A DNA stretch of 26,151 bases. Origin: Clostridiales bacterium. Its GTDB lineage: Bacteria; Bacillota; Clostridia; Oscillospirales; Acutalibacteraceae. The notes beneath the pieces were generated by a model, which had not been told where the DNA came from, searched no databases, and worked only from the letters and a program-made list of their open reading frames with translations. The position numbers and the translations under genes were made by a program. The stretch's first letter is position 1, and the number at the start of each line of letters is the position of its first letter. The stretch spans positions 1-26,151 of the forward strand of contig JAAYKB010000174.1 in assembly GCA_012522615.1 (NCBI GenBank), in the 5' to 3' direction. Shown in pieces: positions 7,763 to 16,148 of the stretch.

Positions 7763-10700
7763 TCAATCACCGATAAAAACAACATTCTCTTTCCCGACTA
7801 TCCTTTCGAGCTCATTAATCATAACTTCATTCGGCGTGACCGACATGCTGTCGGGGGCCCGCATAAGCTTTCCCGTATCCCGAAAACGTATGTAAAGAGG
7901 AAACCTGCCTTCAAAAACAGCCGTCACCAGAGAGGCGCGCCTATAATCCTCACCGTTCATGGACGAAACTCTAAGATACAGGCCCGGAGGAGCAGAAGAC
8001 TGTTTGCTCTTTTGCCTGGAGGGCGAATCATGCCCTGAAGCCGTTTCCGTATAGGCGTCAAAGCTGTCGGCCAGTATTTTTGTCTCCTCATCCTCGCGTA
8101 AATTGATGCGCCCCCGTACCAGAACGATTTCGCCCGTTTTTATCAGGGACAAAAAGCTTGAAAGCACACGGGGGAATATAACCAACTCGATTGAACCATA
8201 AAGGTCCTCAAACATAACATAAGCCATTACCGCGTCGCTTTTAGTGGTCTTTTGCCGTATATTCCCCACCATTCCGAGCAGGGTGACGGAATCGCCGTCT
8301 TTATATTCGCCGGAGTCCTCTTCCGCCGCCGACAGGATACGGTCAATCCTGTCAACGCGTGAATCCCTGTATATTTTTGCATAGGGCGCGAGAGGGTGTC
8401 CGGTTATGTAAAGGCCGGTGACCTCCTTTTCCATTGCAAGCAGCTCGGAATAAGAGTATTCCGGACAATCCGGAAGCGCGGGCTCGCCGTAATCCTCCTC
8501 ACCCGAAAAATCAAACAGTCCTATCTGGCCGTCGAGATTCCGCCTGTTTTCATCATCAAGCTGGCTCAGAATGGAATCATACGACTCCAGCATTTGTCTG
8601 CGGTTTGCGCCCAAACCGTCAAGAGCGCCGCAGCGTATCAGGCTTTCAAGCGCGCGGGAATTGAATTCACGCCGCACGGACATTCGGCGGCAAAACGAAT
8701 AAAAGCTTGTAAAAAGACCCTCGTTTTCACGCTCGCGTACCAGCTCGTTAATCAATCCCCTGCCGAGATTTTTAACCGCAAGGAGTCCAAAGCGAATGCT
8801 GTCCCCGCTCACGGTAAAGCCCGAATCGCTTTCGTTCACGGTGGGCGGCAAAATCTTAATGCCCAGCCTGTCGCATTCGGCGATATAGCTCGCCACCTTG
8901 CCGCTGCCGTCCAGCACGCTGGTGAGCAGTGCGGCAAAATACTCCTTCGGATAATAGCATTTCAGATATGCGGTTTGATAGGCAACCATGGCATAAGCAG
9001 CGGCATGCGCCTTGTTAAATGCGTATGACGCAAAGGACGACATCTCATTAAAGATCCGCTCGGCAATGCTTCGGTTTACCCCGCGGCGCACACAGCCCTC
9101 CACCTCGACAAACCCGTCCTCATTTACAAGCCCGTTGATGAATATTTCCCGTTCCCGCTCCATCACATCATGCTTTTTCTTTGACATGGCGCGGCGGACA
9201 ATATCCGCCCGTCCCAGCGAGTATCCGGCCAGCTCGCGGAAAATCTGCATAACCTGCTCCTGATAGACAATACATCCGTTTGTCACCTCAAGAATCGGCT
9301 TGAGCAGAGGATGGGCGTATTCGACCTGTTCGGGGTGATGTCTGTTGTTAATGTATTTCGGAATGGAATCCATCGGTCCCGGACGATATAGCGCGATAAC
9401 GGCAATAAGGTCCTCAAAGCAGCGGGGGCGCAGGTTTGTAAGAACCTTCTTCATGCCGGAGGATTCAAACTGGAACACCCCTTCGGTGCTGCCCTGCGAC
9501 AGCATTTCAAAAACAGCGTCTTCGTTCATCGGGATGGATTGTATATCAAAACCGGGGTTTGAACCACGTATTATCCTTTGCGCATCGTCGATAACAGTGA
9601 GGTTGCGCAAACCCAGAAAATCCATTTTAAGAAGCCCCAGCTCTTCAAGCAGGTTCATTGTATACTGGGTAGCAACCATTTCACCGTTTAAACAAAGCGG
9701 CACATATTCGTTGACCGGCTTGTCGGTGATAACCACTCCGGCCGCGTGTGTTGAGGCGTGGCGTGGCATTCCCTCAACCTTTTTCGCCATATCCAAAAGC
9801 TCGGCAACCTGCTTGTCCTCTCGGTAAAGCTCATAGAGAGACCTTGACTGCTGGATTGCCTTGTCCAAAGTCATGCCCAGCTCCCACGGTACAAGCTTGG
9901 CCGTCTTGTCGGCCAGCGCATAGGGCAGCCCCATCGCGCGCGCCACATCACGGATCGCCGCACGAGCCGCCATTGTCCCGAAGGTCACAATCTGGGCCAC
10001 ATGGTCGGAGCCGTATTTATTTATCACATAATCAATCACAAGCTGCCTTTTTTCATTGCAAAAATCAATATCAAAGTCGGGCATGCTGACGCGCTCGGGA
10101 TTTAAGAACCTCTCAAAAAGCAGATTGTATTTAATCGGGTCGATTCCCGTGATGCCTAAACAATATGCGCAAAGGCTTGCGGCGCCAGAGCCCCTGCCCG
10201 GCCCCACCGGAATATCATGGCTTTTTGCATACTGTACAAAATCATTAACGATAAGATAATAGTCTACATATCCCATCCTTTGGATTGTGTCCATTTCAAA
10301 TTCAAGTCTCTGCACAATTTCCGGGTCGGGGTTCTCTCCGTATATACGGTGCATGCCCTCAATGCATTGATTTCGGAAATACCGGTTGCTGTCCCCGCCG
10401 GGAGCGTCGAATCTGGGCAGCTTGGTGTTTCCGAACTGGAATTCAAGATTACACATTTCGGCGATACGAACCGTGTTTTCAAACGCTTCTGGAATTTCGG
10501 GAAAGAGTTCCCTCATTTCCTGTTCGGATTTTATGTAAAACTCGTCCGTTTCGAACGCGAGCTTTGACGACTCATGAATGGTCGTGTTGGTTTGTATGCA
10601 TATCAGGATTTTCTGCATACCGGCGTCGTCACGGGTCAGGTAGTGGGCGTCATTTGTGCATACAAGCGGTATGCCGGTCTCGCGCGACAGCCTCACAATC

Positions 10701-11266
10701 TGGGGGGTTACCATCCGTTGCTCCTCCAGACCGTGGTCCTGAATCTCCAAATAGAAGTTCCCGCGCCCGAAAATCCCGTCATAGTATAACGCCTTTTGCT
10801 TCGCGGCTTCAAAATCCCCTTTGTAAAGCGCACGGGGTATCTCGCCAGCAAGGCAAGCAGACATTGCTATCAAGCCTTCATGGTACTGCCCCAGAAGCTC
10901 TGCATCGACGCGCGGGCGGCTGTAAAACCCCTCAATCCACGCCGCCGACACCAGCTTAACAAGGTTTTTATACCCTGTTTCATCCTTGCAAAGCAGAACA
11001 AGGTGGGCATTTTCGTTGTCAAACTCGTGTATTTTATCAAAGCGGGAACGCGCGGCAACATACACCTCGCACCCGATAATCGGTTTGATTCCGGCCTTTT
11101 TCGCCTCTTTATAAAAATCAACCACGCCGTACATAACCCCGTGGTCGGTTATGGCTACGGCGTCCTGACCCAACTCTCGCACTCTATTAATAAGCTCGCG
11201 TATTCTGCAGGCGCCGTCCAAAAGGCTGTATTCACTATGTACATGCAGATGAACAAAACCGCTCAT
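7763..11266 (-). CDS. dnaE: DNA polymerase III alpha subunit, DnaE type
   Basis: Replicative C-family polymerase, 1167 residues. The N-terminal PHP domain (about 1-270) keeps a full set of candidate metal ligands: His6/8/10, Asp41-His42, Glu67, His88, Cys138, Asp206 and His208. The polymerase core carries GPGRGSGA (355-362) and the catalytic aspartates 399 and 401 in PDFDIDF, plus FRELAGYSLGRADIVRRAM. Then come a helix-hairpin-helix region (ILPPTVNESD onwards) and an OB fold near 985-1030 (LLGMVGNI). There is no inserted epsilon-type exonuclease, so it is DnaE, not PolC. ATG at 11266 has AAAGGGGG about nine bases upstream. Last gene of the hprK-whiA run. Confidence 0.96.
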   Translation of the reverse strand: MSGFVHLHVHSEYSLLDGACRIRELINRVRELGQDAVAITDHGVMYGVVDFYKEAKKAGIKPIIGCEVYVAARSRFDKIHEFDNENAHLVLLCKDETGYKNLVKLVSAAWIEGFYSRPRVDAELLGQYHEGLIAMSACLAGEIPRALYKGDFEAAKQKALYYDGIFGRGNFYLEIQDHGLEEQRMVTPQIVRLSRETGIPLVCTNDAHYLTRDDAGMQKILICIQTNTTIHESSKLAFETDEFYIKSEQEMRELFPEIPEAFENTVRIAEMCNLEFQFGNTKLPRFDAPGGDSNRYFRNQCIEGMHRIYGENPDPEIVQRLEFEMDTIQRMGYVDYYLIVNDFVQYAKSHDIPVGPGRGSGAASLCAYCLGITGIDPIKYNLLFERFLNPERVSMPDFDIDFCNEKRQLVIDYVINKYGSDHVAQIVTFGTMAARAAIRDVARAMGLPYALADKTAKLVPWELGMTLDKAIQQSRSLYELYREDKQVAELLDMAKKVEGMPRHASTHAAGVVITDKPVNEYVPLCLNGEMVATQYTMNLLEELGLLKMDFLGLRNLTVIDDAQRIIRGSNPGFDIQSIPMNEDAVFEMLSQGSTEGVFQFESSGMKKVLTNLRPRCFEDLIAVIALYRPGPMDSIPKYINNRHHPEQVEYAHPLLKPILEVTNGCIVYQEQVMQIFRELAGYSLGRADIVRRAMSKKKHDVMEREREIFINGLVNEDGFVEVEGCVRRGVNRSIAERIFNEMSSFASYAFNKAHAAAYAMVAYQTAYLKCYYPKEYFAALLTSVLDGSGKVASYIAECDRLGIKILPPTVNESDSGFTVSGDSIRFGLLAVKNLGRGLINELVRERENEGLFTSFYSFCRRMSVRREFNSRALESLIRCGALDGLGANRRQMLESYDSILSQLDDENRRNLDGQIGLFDFSGEEDYGEPALPDCPEYSYSELLAMEKEVTGLYITGHPLAPYAKIYRDSRVDRIDRILSAAEEDSGEYKDGDSVTLLGMVGNIRQKTTKSDAVMAYVMFEDLYGSIELVIFPRVLSSFLSLIKTGEIVLVRGRINLREDEETKILADSFDAYTETASGHDSPSRQKSKQSSAPPGLYLRVSSMNGEDYRRASLVTAVFEGRFPLYIRFRDTGKLMRAPDSMSVTPNEVMINELERIVGKENVVFIGD

Positions 11267-11326
11267 GTCAAGCGCCCCCTTTCACGATATAATAAACCCG
11301 CAATACCCGTCATGTTTTTTAACAAG

Positions 11327-12223
11327 TCATTCCTTGGATATTTTTATAATCCTTTTAAGCCTGTGGTTTACCCCCGAACGGCTTAACGGCTCGGGCAGCA
11401 TCTCCCCGAGCTCCCGAAGGGACAAGTCGGGGTTTTCAAGCCTCAGGAGCGCCAGCTCGCGCAGCTCCTCGGGAAGACTGTCAAGTCCCTTGCGCCGTTC
11501 GATATCCCGTATGGCCGCTATCTGCTCCATCGCCGCCGCCACCGTCTTGTCGATATTCGCGCTCTCACAGTTCGCAATCCGGTTTGCGGTGTTGCGGATA
11601 TCCTTGACAATCTTTACCCCCATGATTTCGAGCGAGGCGTTGGTCGCCCCCATTATTGTAAGACAGTCCTCTATCTGACCGCTTTCTTTGAGGTATAATA
11701 CATAAACGCCCTTTCGCCGTACCGGTCTTGCTTTAAAGCCTAACTCCCACATCAGTGCCAAAACATCGCGGCTCAGACGGTAATAGGGTATGCTGAATTC
11801 CAAGTGATAGTCTGTTTTGGGATCGGTTAGCGCTCCGCACGACAAAAATGCGCCGCGCAGATATGCCGCCGCACACTTATCGCAGTCAAAATTGGCGCGG
11901 TTAAGTCTTATGGCCACATCGTTTGCGGAATGCCCAAAACGATTAAGTACCTTTATACGGTCATCCTCCCGCGGTATGCTCACTATGTTAATCCCGCTCG
12001 GACGAACCGAATGGTCTATCGCATCGTCGTCAAGCCCGCAGGCCGTCTGGGTAAATAATCGGTAGGTATCGCATACGGCACGATTTTCGGTGTGAAGGGC
12101 AATGGAGGCCGCCGAGAAGGCGTGTCCGCATTCCAAGAGTCCGTAGGCCTCGGCCGCAATACAGCATTTTTCATTCGGCATAATCCGGCTGAGTTCCAAT
12201 TTGACGTCGGATGAAAACGACAT
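11327..12223 (-). CDS. whiA: WhiA-family DNA-binding protein
   Basis: WhiA joins a degenerate LAGLIDADG homing-endonuclease-like N-terminal fold to a C-terminal helix-turn-helix. In Actinobacteria it controls sporulation; in Bacillus it influences cell division and chromosome segregation. The 298-residue protein starts MSFSSDVKLEL, has the RGAFLSCGALTDPKTDYHLEF stretch in the middle and ends with the HTH (LRELGEMLPEPLSRSGVNHR). Two ATGs lie six bases apart: the one at 12229 is a single base from GGAGG, so 12223, seven bases away, is chosen. It follows rapZ directly; the yvcK gene often found between them is not here. Confidence 0.93.
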   Translation of the reverse strand: MSFSSDVKLELSRIMPNEKCCIAAEAYGLLECGHAFSAASIALHTENRAVCDTYRLFTQTACGLDDDAIDHSVRPSGINIVSIPREDDRIKVLNRFGHSANDVAIRLNRANFDCDKCAAAYLRGAFLSCGALTDPKTDYHLEFSIPYYRLSRDVLALMWELGFKARPVRRKGVYVLYLKESGQIEDCLTIMGATNASLEIMGVKIVKDIRNTANRIANCESANIDKTVAAAMEQIAAIRDIERRKGLDSLPEELRELALLRLENPDLSLRELGEMLPEPLSRSGVNHRLKRIIKISKE

Positions 12224-12301
12224 ATCCATGCCTCCAATCGCTATTGGTTTACAAAAAGCCGCGGATACCCGCCAACCTCAAAGCGTAAGGATTGTCACGT
12301 A

Positions 12302-13162
12302 TCACAACTTGCCGATATCCCGATGATTGACCATTACGCGGTAGCCCAACTGGTAAATATGCTGTGACAACGCCTCGGCCAACACAACCGAACGGTGCTT
12401 GCCCCCGGTACAACCGATTGCGATAACAAGCTGGCTCTTACCCTCGTTGCGGTAAAGGGGCAGCATGTAGTCTACCATATCATACAGCCGCTTTTCAAAT
12501 CCCTTAACCTCCTCGGATTCCATGACATAATCCCTTACATCCTTGTCCAGACCAGTTTTGTTTTTAAGCTCGGGCTCATAAAAAGGGTTCGGGAAGCAGC
12601 GTACATCAAAAACCAAATCAGCTTCCGAAGGGTAACCGTATTTAAAGCCGAACGACAAGCACTGCACCATCATGGCCTGGGCGGAGCCGCCGAGAAATAG
12701 CTCGGTGATGCGTTCCTTCAACTGGGTGGGCGATAAGTGGGTGGTGTTTATTAAATAATCTGCGCGATCAAACAGGGTTTTCAGCAGTTCCCGTTCGGCG
12801 GCGATAGCGTCCTGCACATTATTGAATCCGGCCGAAACCAAGGGATGCTGTCTTCTTGTCTCTTTATACCGTCTGGCGAGAACCTGATCCTCACAGTCGA
12901 GGAAAAGTATCTTATAATCGCTTCCCATCTGCCTTATCGAGGCAAGGGCGTCATAAAGGTCGCCGAACATCTGCCCGCCGCGCACGTCCACCACCATTGC
13001 GACGCGCGACAGGTTCTCCTCCGACTGTATACAGAGCTCCGCGAATTTGGGCAGCAGCTTTGGAGGCATGTTATCAACGCAGTAATAACCGATGTCCTCA
13101 AGCGCAGTGACAACACGGGACTTGCCCGCTCCGGATAAACCGGTTACAATAATGAATTCCAA
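12302..13162 (-). CDS. rapZ: RapZ/YvcJ family nucleotide-binding protein
   Basis: A 286-residue P-loop protein with Walker A GLSGAGKS (residues 8-15), the nearby DIGYYCVDNMP motif, KILFLDCED as Walker B-like strand, and a C-terminal domain with AIGCTGGKHRSV (about 248-259). In Proteobacteria RapZ steers small-RNA decay that sets GlmS levels; the Firmicute homologue YvcJ is a nucleotide hydrolase linked to competence, so its role here is uncertain. The start is TTG at 13162, with AGGAAG about eleven bases upstream; no in-frame ATG is better. It sits between murB and whiA, the usual place. Confidence 0.94.
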   Translation of the reverse strand: MEFIIVTGLSGAGKSRVVTALEDIGYYCVDNMPPKLLPKFAELCIQSEENLSRVAMVVDVRGGQMFGDLYDALASIRQMGSDYKILFLDCEDQVLARRYKETRRQHPLVSAGFNNVQDAIAAERELLKTLFDRADYLINTTHLSPTQLKERITELFLGGSAQAMMVQCLSFGFKYGYPSEADLVFDVRCFPNPFYEPELKNKTGLDKDVRDYVMESEEVKGFEKRLYDMVDYMLPLYRNEGKSQLVIAIGCTGGKHRSVVLAEALSQHIYQLGYRVMVNHRDIGKL

Positions 13163-13208
13163 TGCTTTACCAACTTCCTGATTATTAGTATCTATTAAGC
13201 ATAATTAT

Positions 13209-14117
13209 TCAACCGATATAGCAAACCTCGGGCTGCAGGAGCACGCCGTGGTCTTTATAAACCCTTTCCCTTACCATCTCGGCAAGCCTTCTCACGTCCG
13301 AGCAGGTCGCGCCGCCGAGATTTATAATAAATCCGGCGTGCTTCTCGCTCACCTGCGCCTCTCCGACGCGGCAGCCCTTGAGCCCGCTTTTTTCAATCAG
13401 GGCGCCCGCAAAATGCCCCTCCGGTCTTCTGAAAAAGCTGCCTGCGCTGGGATATTCAAGCGGCTGCTTTTCCCTTCTTGACCTCATAAACTCGTCCATC
13501 CGCCTGCCGATTTCTTCGGGGTCGTCGGGCCGAAGTCTGAAGGCGGCCGAAATAACCAGACCCCCGATTTCCATAAATACGCTGTGGCGGTATACCATCC
13601 TTAACCCGTCAGATTCGAAACGGCATATCTCCCCGTTTGGCGTCACCGCCTCGGCCCACTCAAGTACACCTGAAATCTGTCCGTCGTACGCGCCTGCATT
13701 CATATAAACCGCACCGCCGACCGTTCCGGGAATACCGTATGCAAACTCTAGTCCCGATAATCCGTTGTCCCTTGCGAATCTGCACAGGGTCTTCAGGGGG
13801 ATTCCCGCCTTGCAGACAACCAAGCCGTCCCGTATTTCAGGCAATGCGAATCCTCCGTCAAGCCTGAGCACCACCCCTTTTACCCCTTCGTCGCAGACCA
13901 GCAGATTTGAGCCGTTGCCCATAACCAAAAGCGGAATATCTTCGGCTTCACACAGTTTTCTTACCTTTTGCGCCCTAACGGGGTCATCCGTCGTCACAAG
14001 CAACTCTGCCGGCCCGCCGATATGAAAGGTGGTATACTCCGCCATAGGCGCGTTTTCGCGGACGTCACATCCTATAAGACGGCATTTCTCGGATATTTCT
14101 TTATTCAAGTTATGCAC
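13209..14117 (-). CDS. murB: UDP-N-acetylenolpyruvoylglucosamine reductase
   Basis: FAD enzyme that reduces UDP-GlcNAc-enolpyruvate to UDP-MurNAc with NADPH, the second committed step of peptidoglycan synthesis. 302 residues, type II size. Signatures: YTTFHIGGPAELLV, the FAD-binding GNGSNLLV and GIPGTVGGAVYMNAGAY, YRHSVFM, the catalytic-serine segment SAGSFFRRPEG, and HAGFIINLGGAT near the end. The start is GTG at 14117 with an excellent GGAGGG six bases upstream. It sits between the PHP phosphoesterase and rapZ in a same-strand run. Confidence 0.96.
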   Translation of the reverse strand: MHNLNKEISEKCRLIGCDVRENAPMAEYTTFHIGGPAELLVTTDDPVRAQKVRKLCEAEDIPLLVMGNGSNLLVCDEGVKGVVLRLDGGFALPEIRDGLVVCKAGIPLKTLCRFARDNGLSGLEFAYGIPGTVGGAVYMNAGAYDGQISGVLEWAEAVTPNGEICRFESDGLRMVYRHSVFMEIGGLVISAAFRLRPDDPEEIGRRMDEFMRSRREKQPLEYPSAGSFFRRPEGHFAGALIEKSGLKGCRVGEAQVSEKHAGFIINLGGATCSDVRRLAEMVRERVYKDHGVLLQPEVCYIG

Positions 14118-14183
14118 ACTATTCCCTCCGTTATCGGATATCAGTTTCAGTATACCGTGGGAATTTTGAAATTAGACTAAGAT

Positions 14184-14921
14184 CTACTCAAATACTATAT
14201 TCCTTTTCCCGAAAAACCTATTCATGTTCTCAATACTTGAATTCACTATAAGCTTGGGAGGGAATTCAATTTCATTTAGCATCCGAAAACAATTTGGAAA
14301 CAGACCGACCCATTCATGAAAATGAGAATCGGAACCGACTACAATCGATATTGAAAGCCTCTTGCACATCTCGGCGATGCGACGGCAGTTTTGAATCGAG
14401 CTTTTGCGGACCTCAAAGCTGTGCTCATTAATCTCCACAGCCTTTCCGTTTCTCGAAAAAGCCTTCAAAACGGTTTCGTAATCGTATGCATACTCCGGAG
14501 AACCGGAATGTGCGATTATATCAACATGAGGGTTTTCGGCAACCGCAAGCCACGCGGCGGTACACTCGTCAACAGAGCCTGTCGGCATAATGCCGCCGTG
14601 CATCGAGGCTATCACAACCTCCATACGTGAAAGCAGGTCGGCCGGGATATCCAAACGCCCGTCAAAACCCGTGACATTTGCCTCAACCCCCTGTAAAACC
14701 CTGACCCCTTCAATCTTTTTTGGCAAATTATTCAGATTGCCGAAATATGACATCTTGGGCGCATCCCACATGGCGACCCCGTGATCTGTACACCCGACGG
14801 CGACAAGCCCGCGTCGCCGGGCGGCCTGCGCCAGCTCGGTTATTGTGCTGTAAGCATGTGTGCTTGCGATGGTATGGCAATGCAGGTCGGCAACAATGTT
14901 ATATGCCTTTGTTTCCTTCAA
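14184..14921 (-). CDS. PHP-domain phosphoesterase (YcdX-like)
   Basis: A 245-residue protein made of one PHP domain, a trinuclear metal phosphoesterase fold. Metal-ligand motifs are in order: DLHCHTIAST (residues 12-21), CTDHGVAMW, GVEANV, SMHGGIM, IAHSGSPEY and GSDSHFHEWVG near residue 200. It resembles the YcdX group of phosphatases; the substrate cannot be read from sequence. Translation starts at TTG (14921), six bases after AAGGAAG, and begins MKETKAYNIVADLHCH. Its place between hprK and murB is one I recall from other Clostridia, with no known functional link. Confidence 0.88.
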   Translation of the reverse strand: MKETKAYNIVADLHCHTIASTHAYSTITELAQAARRRGLVAVGCTDHGVAMWDAPKMSYFGNLNNLPKKIEGVRVLQGVEANVTGFDGRLDIPADLLSRMEVVIASMHGGIMPTGSVDECTAAWLAVAENPHVDIIAHSGSPEYAYDYETVLKAFSRNGKAVEINEHSFEVRKSSIQNCRRIAEMCKRLSISIVVGSDSHFHEWVGLFPNCFRMLNEIEFPPKLIVNSSIENMNRFFGKRNIVFE

Positions 14922-14962
14922 TCCGGACTTCCTTTCCTGTTAAAACCGGTTCAGTCAACGCT

Positions 14963-15904
14963 TTACTTCGGTAAATCGGATACCGCATCCATTCCAAGAT
15001 TATGCATCAACTCCTGTGCAGCGTTATATCCCATTTTTTTCTGCCTGTTGTTCATAGCCGCAACTTCAATAATAATTGCCAGATTGCGTCCGGGTTTCAC
15101 AGGGATGGTCAGCATAGGAACGCGAATATTCAAAATTTCGGTAAATTCATTATCAAGCCCCATACGATCATAGACCTTGTTGGTATCCCATTGCTCAAGC
15201 TGGATTACCATATCAATCTTTTCGGTTATCTTGACCGAACCCATACCGAATATCCTGCGGGCATTGACGATGCCAATACCGCGGAGTTCAATAAAGTGGC
15301 GGATGTTGTCGGGCGCCGAGCCGACCAGCGTCTTTGAAGACACGCGGCGAATCTCCACAGCATCGTCGGCAATCAGGCGGTGACCGCGCTTGACAAGCTC
15401 AATCGCAGTCTCGCTTTTACCCACACCGCTGTCGCCGATAAGCAGCAAGCCTTCCCCGTATACCTCGACAAAAACGCCGTGTCTCGTGATACGCGGCGCA
15501 AGCTGCACATTGAGATATGCTATCAGGGCTGCCATGAAGCTGGAGGTGGTATCCTGCGAGCACAAAAGCGGCACGCCATACTTGACGCAGCATTCCTTAA
15601 GCTCGGGTATCATATCAAGATTCCGGCAAACAATAATCGCAGGCGGACAACGCGATACGAAGTCATCTATACGATTATTGCGCGTTGCCTTGTCAAGAGC
15701 GTTAAGATACCCTATTTCGCTTTTTCCGAGAACCTGAATTCTGGTGCTGTCAAAATAGTCGAAGTACCCACCCAGCTGAAGTCCGGGGCGGTTTACCTCA
15801 CCACTTGCAATCAATATTTCATCGGGCTTTGCAGGCATAAAAGCCGTTTCAAGCGCGGTTTCTTTTATTATGTCCTCCAAAGAAACGGTAAAGCTTTTGG
15901 CCAT
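14963..15904 (-). CDS. hprK: HPr kinase/phosphorylase
   Basis: Bifunctional enzyme that phosphorylates HPr (or Crh) on Ser46 when carbon is plentiful and removes the phosphate when it is not, controlling catabolite repression in Firmicutes. 313 residues: an N-terminal Mur-like domain and a C-terminal kinase domain with HGVFVEVYGEGLLL, Walker A GDSGVGKS (157-164), and the HprK signature ELRGIGIVNARRIFG (206-220). ATG at 15904 has AAGGTGG ten bases upstream. First gene of the minus-strand run through murB, rapZ, whiA and dnaE, so its promoter may serve all of them. No ptsH is in the window. Confidence 0.96.
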   Translation of the reverse strand: MAKSFTVSLEDIIKETALETAFMPAKPDEILIASGEVNRPGLQLGGYFDYFDSTRIQVLGKSEIGYLNALDKATRNNRIDDFVSRCPPAIIVCRNLDMIPELKECCVKYGVPLLCSQDTTSSFMAALIAYLNVQLAPRITRHGVFVEVYGEGLLLIGDSGVGKSETAIELVKRGHRLIADDAVEIRRVSSKTLVGSAPDNIRHFIELRGIGIVNARRIFGMGSVKITEKIDMVIQLEQWDTNKVYDRMGLDNEFTEILNIRVPMLTIPVKPGRNLAIIIEVAAMNNRQKKMGYNAAQELMHNLGMDAVSDLPK

Positions 15905-15970
15905 TGTTTATTTCCACCTTCCAAGGCATAGTCATTTATTATATCGAGTGTATTGCGCATATTTACATAC

Positions 15971-15999
15971 ATTATAGCGGATGTAATAAAATTTTTAAA
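15971..15999 (-). promoter_or_regulatory. probable promoter for the hprK run
   Basis: On the minus strand, TTTAAA (15994-15999), a 17-base spacer and a perfect TATAAT (15971-15976). A dyad TTACAT/ATGTAA with a 12-base spacer (15963-15986) spans the -10 box and could be an operator, or could be chance in AT-rich DNA. Confidence 0.45.
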
Positions 16000-16041
16000 T
16001 AACTATTTTGAATTACTTAATTTTTTAGAACTTAAAAGCCC

Positions 16042-16070
16042 TTGAAAGCAGTCTATACTTAGTGTAAAAT
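16042..16070 (+). promoter_or_regulatory. sigma-A promoter for the glycosyltransferase gene
   Basis: TTGAAA (16042-16047), exactly 17 bases, then TAAAAT (16065-16070) on the plus strand. The predicted start near 16077 leaves a leader of about 70 bases. It diverges from the hprK promoter in the same intergenic region. Confidence 0.6.
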
Positions 16071-16148
16071 TATGCTAATAGCTGCCGTCAATGTAACTAC
16101 GTATCCTTTCGGCGAGACTTTAGAGTATTCAGGAAGGCATGATCAGCA

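Noticed and set aside
15963..15986. TTACAT/ATGTAA dyad at the hprK promoter as a firm operator
   Set aside because: Six-base arms 12 bases apart in very AT-rich DNA can arise by chance; mentioned only under the promoter.
16042..16060. Catabolite-responsive (cre) site in the glycosyltransferase promoter
   Set aside because: TTGAAAGCAGTC lacks the central CG of the cre consensus and overlaps the -35 box by simple similarity.
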